From positions 1-21,665 of the forward strand of contig CAZKTU010000099.1 of NCBI GenBank assembly GCA_964555675.1: 21,665 nt of DNA, read 5' to 3'. The notes under the pieces were generated by a model. That model saw only the letters and a list, made by a program, of their open reading frames with translations. It had not been told where the DNA came from and did no database searches. This stretch comes from CAIWXH01 sp964555675. Lineage in GTDB: Bacteria > Chloroflexota > Chloroflexia > Chloroflexales > Chloroflexaceae. Within the stretch, counting starts at the first letter, position 1. Each line of letters opens with the position of its first letter. Both the position numbers and the translations under genes were made by a program. Below, one piece after another: positions 20,934 through 21,665 of this stretch.

Positions 20934-21463
20934 TCACCCGCCTGACCCTGGCGCTCCTGGCCGCCCTGCTACTGCTCGTCGGCTGCGGCCCCGAGCCGGC
21001 CGTAGAGGAGCTGGCGGGGGCCGGCGGTTCGAGCCCCCAGGCCGTGGTCGAGAGCTTCCTCGAGGACCTGAACCGGGCCCTCGCCGCCCCCCAGCTCGCC
21101 GACGCCGATGTGCGACGGGCCTGGGCCGAGCGCCTCGCCGGCCACTTCGCCCCGAGCGAGCGGGCCGACCAGCGGCTGGCCTTCACGGCCATGCTGGGCG
21201 ACTTCGCCGCGAGCGCGGCCAGCCCCGCCGTGGGCAGCAAAGCGACCCTCGAGGTGACCTTCACGGGGACCGAGATTATCGAGCAGGGCGACGGCCGGGC
21301 CCTCGTGCGCGTGGTCGACGGCGTGCTCACCCTGCGCTTCCTCGACGCCGACGGCGAGGTGCTGCGCGAGCGGGCCGGCGGCCTCACCGACCTGATCGGC
21401 CAGACGAGCGGCGGCCTGCCGACGCTGCAGGTCGGCGGGAGTTGGTTCATGACAGAAGGGTGA
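20930..21463 (+). CDS. Small lipoprotein of unknown function
   Basis: The 177-aa product has a lipoprotein signal peptide: MITRLTLALLAALLLLVGCG, with C19 as the lipidated residue. The mature part is about 159 aa, alpha+beta, with an early AVVESFLEDLNRAL segment reminiscent of NTF2-like or DUF4878-like accessory domains; I do not assign a family firmly. The ATG overlaps the stop of the pseudo-PP2C gene as ATGA, so the two are translationally coupled and probably work together at the outer face of the membrane. Tandem GGATGAA repeats begin at its stop codon. Confidence 0.8.
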   Translation: MITRLTLALLAALLLLVGCGPEPAVEELAGAGGSSPQAVVESFLEDLNRALAAPQLADADVRRAWAERLAGHFAPSERADQRLAFTAMLGDFAASAASPAVGSKATLEVTFTGTEIIEQGDGRALVRVVDGVLTLRFLDADGEVLRERAGGLTDLIGQTSGGLPTLQVGGSWFMTEG

Positions 21464-21485
21464 AGGATGAAGGATGAAGGATGAA
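21458..21485. repeat. Tandem 7-nt repeat (GGATGAA)
   Basis: Three perfect GGATGAA units (21465-21485) are preceded by an imperfect GGGTGAA (21458-21464) that contains the stop codon of the lipoprotein gene. Short arrays of this kind recur in GC-rich genomes; no function is known to me. Confidence 0.7.
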
Positions 21486-21507
21486 GGCCGAACAGCGCCC
21501 GTTGGCG

Positions 21508-21553
21508 CCCGGCTTCAGCCCTTCAAAGGGCCCGGCTTCAGCCGTTCATAGGG
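21508..21553. repeat. Two tandem 23-bp direct repeats
   Basis: Units 21508-21530 and 21531-21553 share the beginning CCCGGCTTCAGCC and the ending AGGG, with two mismatches. Each unit can form a short hairpin through CCC/GGG ends. The second unit contains the stop codon of the convergent gene at the right edge. Confidence 0.7.
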
Positions 21554-21665
21554 CCCACTCGGGCAAGTAGGCCGGGTCGCGGCGGGCCTTTTTGCCGAGG
21601 ATGGTGAGGGCGAGGCGGCGGTACTCGTCGCGCTCGTCGCGCTCGATAAAGCCCTCGTCGATCAG
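21546..21665 (-). CDS. C-terminal fragment of an unidentified protein, cut by window edge
   Basis: Thirty-nine codons are visible before the TGA at 21546, reading LIDEGFIERDERDEYRRLAL and ending LPEWAL. Codon bias is normal for this genome. The pattern of a leading helix followed by two short strands around a turn (GFIERDERDEYRRLALTILG) resembles the wing of a winged helix, as in RecQ RQC domains or MarR/PadR-type regulators. The fragment is too short to decide. It is convergent with the lipoprotein gene. Confidence 0.6.
   Translation of the reverse strand: MIDEGFIERDERDEYRRLALTILGKKARRDPAYLPEWAL

Noticed and set aside
21508..21553. CRISPR-like direct repeats
   Set aside because: The two 23-bp units are adjacent with no spacer, there are only two copies, and no cas gene is near.

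Overview
The window is a GC-rich (roughly 70 %) bacterial scaffold carrying about 16 genes, two of them cut by the window edges. Two runs of exactly 100 N (2726-2825 and 14698-14797) are assembly gaps. The gene content points to a Chloroflexota bacterium of the Chloroflexia, close to Roseiflexus or Kouleothrix: an XPB/Bax1 pair, an FHA-GAF-adenylate cyclase, a PSP1/RicT protein, a ScyD-like beta-propeller and a degenerate PP2C-propeller protein. This placement is an inference from gene content, not a measured phylogeny. No rRNA, tRNA, CRISPR array or transposase gene is visible.

Layout. 1-5462, minus strand: the 5' end of a PolX-type DNA polymerase gene with an apparently leaderless promoter, an MscS channel, a secreted metallophosphoesterase interrupted by a gap, a NarL-type response regulator, and its NarX/LiaS-type histidine kinase. 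The kinase and regulator genes overlap by 3-4 bases. 5528-9403, plus strand: the most interesting part, a putative DNA-damage-inducible repair cassette. A near-perfect promoter (TTGACA, 17 bp, TGC-TATAAT) is followed directly by a LexA-type palindrome (GAAC-N4-GTTC). It drives a stand-alone PolX-like helix-hairpin-helix protein ending in a beta-clamp-binding pentapeptide (QLALF). Next come a MITE-like repeat element, an XPB-family helicase without a recognisable damage-recognition domain and with RGD in place of the RED motif, and an overlapping DUF790/Bax1 protein whose PD-(D/E)XK nuclease site looks eroded.

9442-12879: a secreted ScyD/ScyE-like propeller protein (minus), then a GT4 glycosyltransferase and a biliverdin-forming heme oxygenase (plus), each with its own promoter. 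12903-17298, minus: CvpA, an MBL-fold hydrolase, a RicT/PSP1 protein with a gap near its C-terminus, and an FHA-GAF-adenylate cyclase whose gene lies 12 bases upstream of the PSP1 gene. 17452-18171, minus: a DtxR/MntR-family metalloregulator. Its promoter carries a 19-bp palindrome and lies back to back with the promoter of a plus-strand gene for a pseudo-PP2C, transmembrane and propeller protein. That gene is coupled by an ATGA overlap to a lipoprotein gene. The right edge holds short tandem repeats and the 3' end of a convergent gene.

Together the genes suggest a signalling, envelope and repair neighbourhood. Several promoters share the extended -10 TGCTATRAT, and two genes start about 6 nt after their -10 box, which suggests leaderless transcription.
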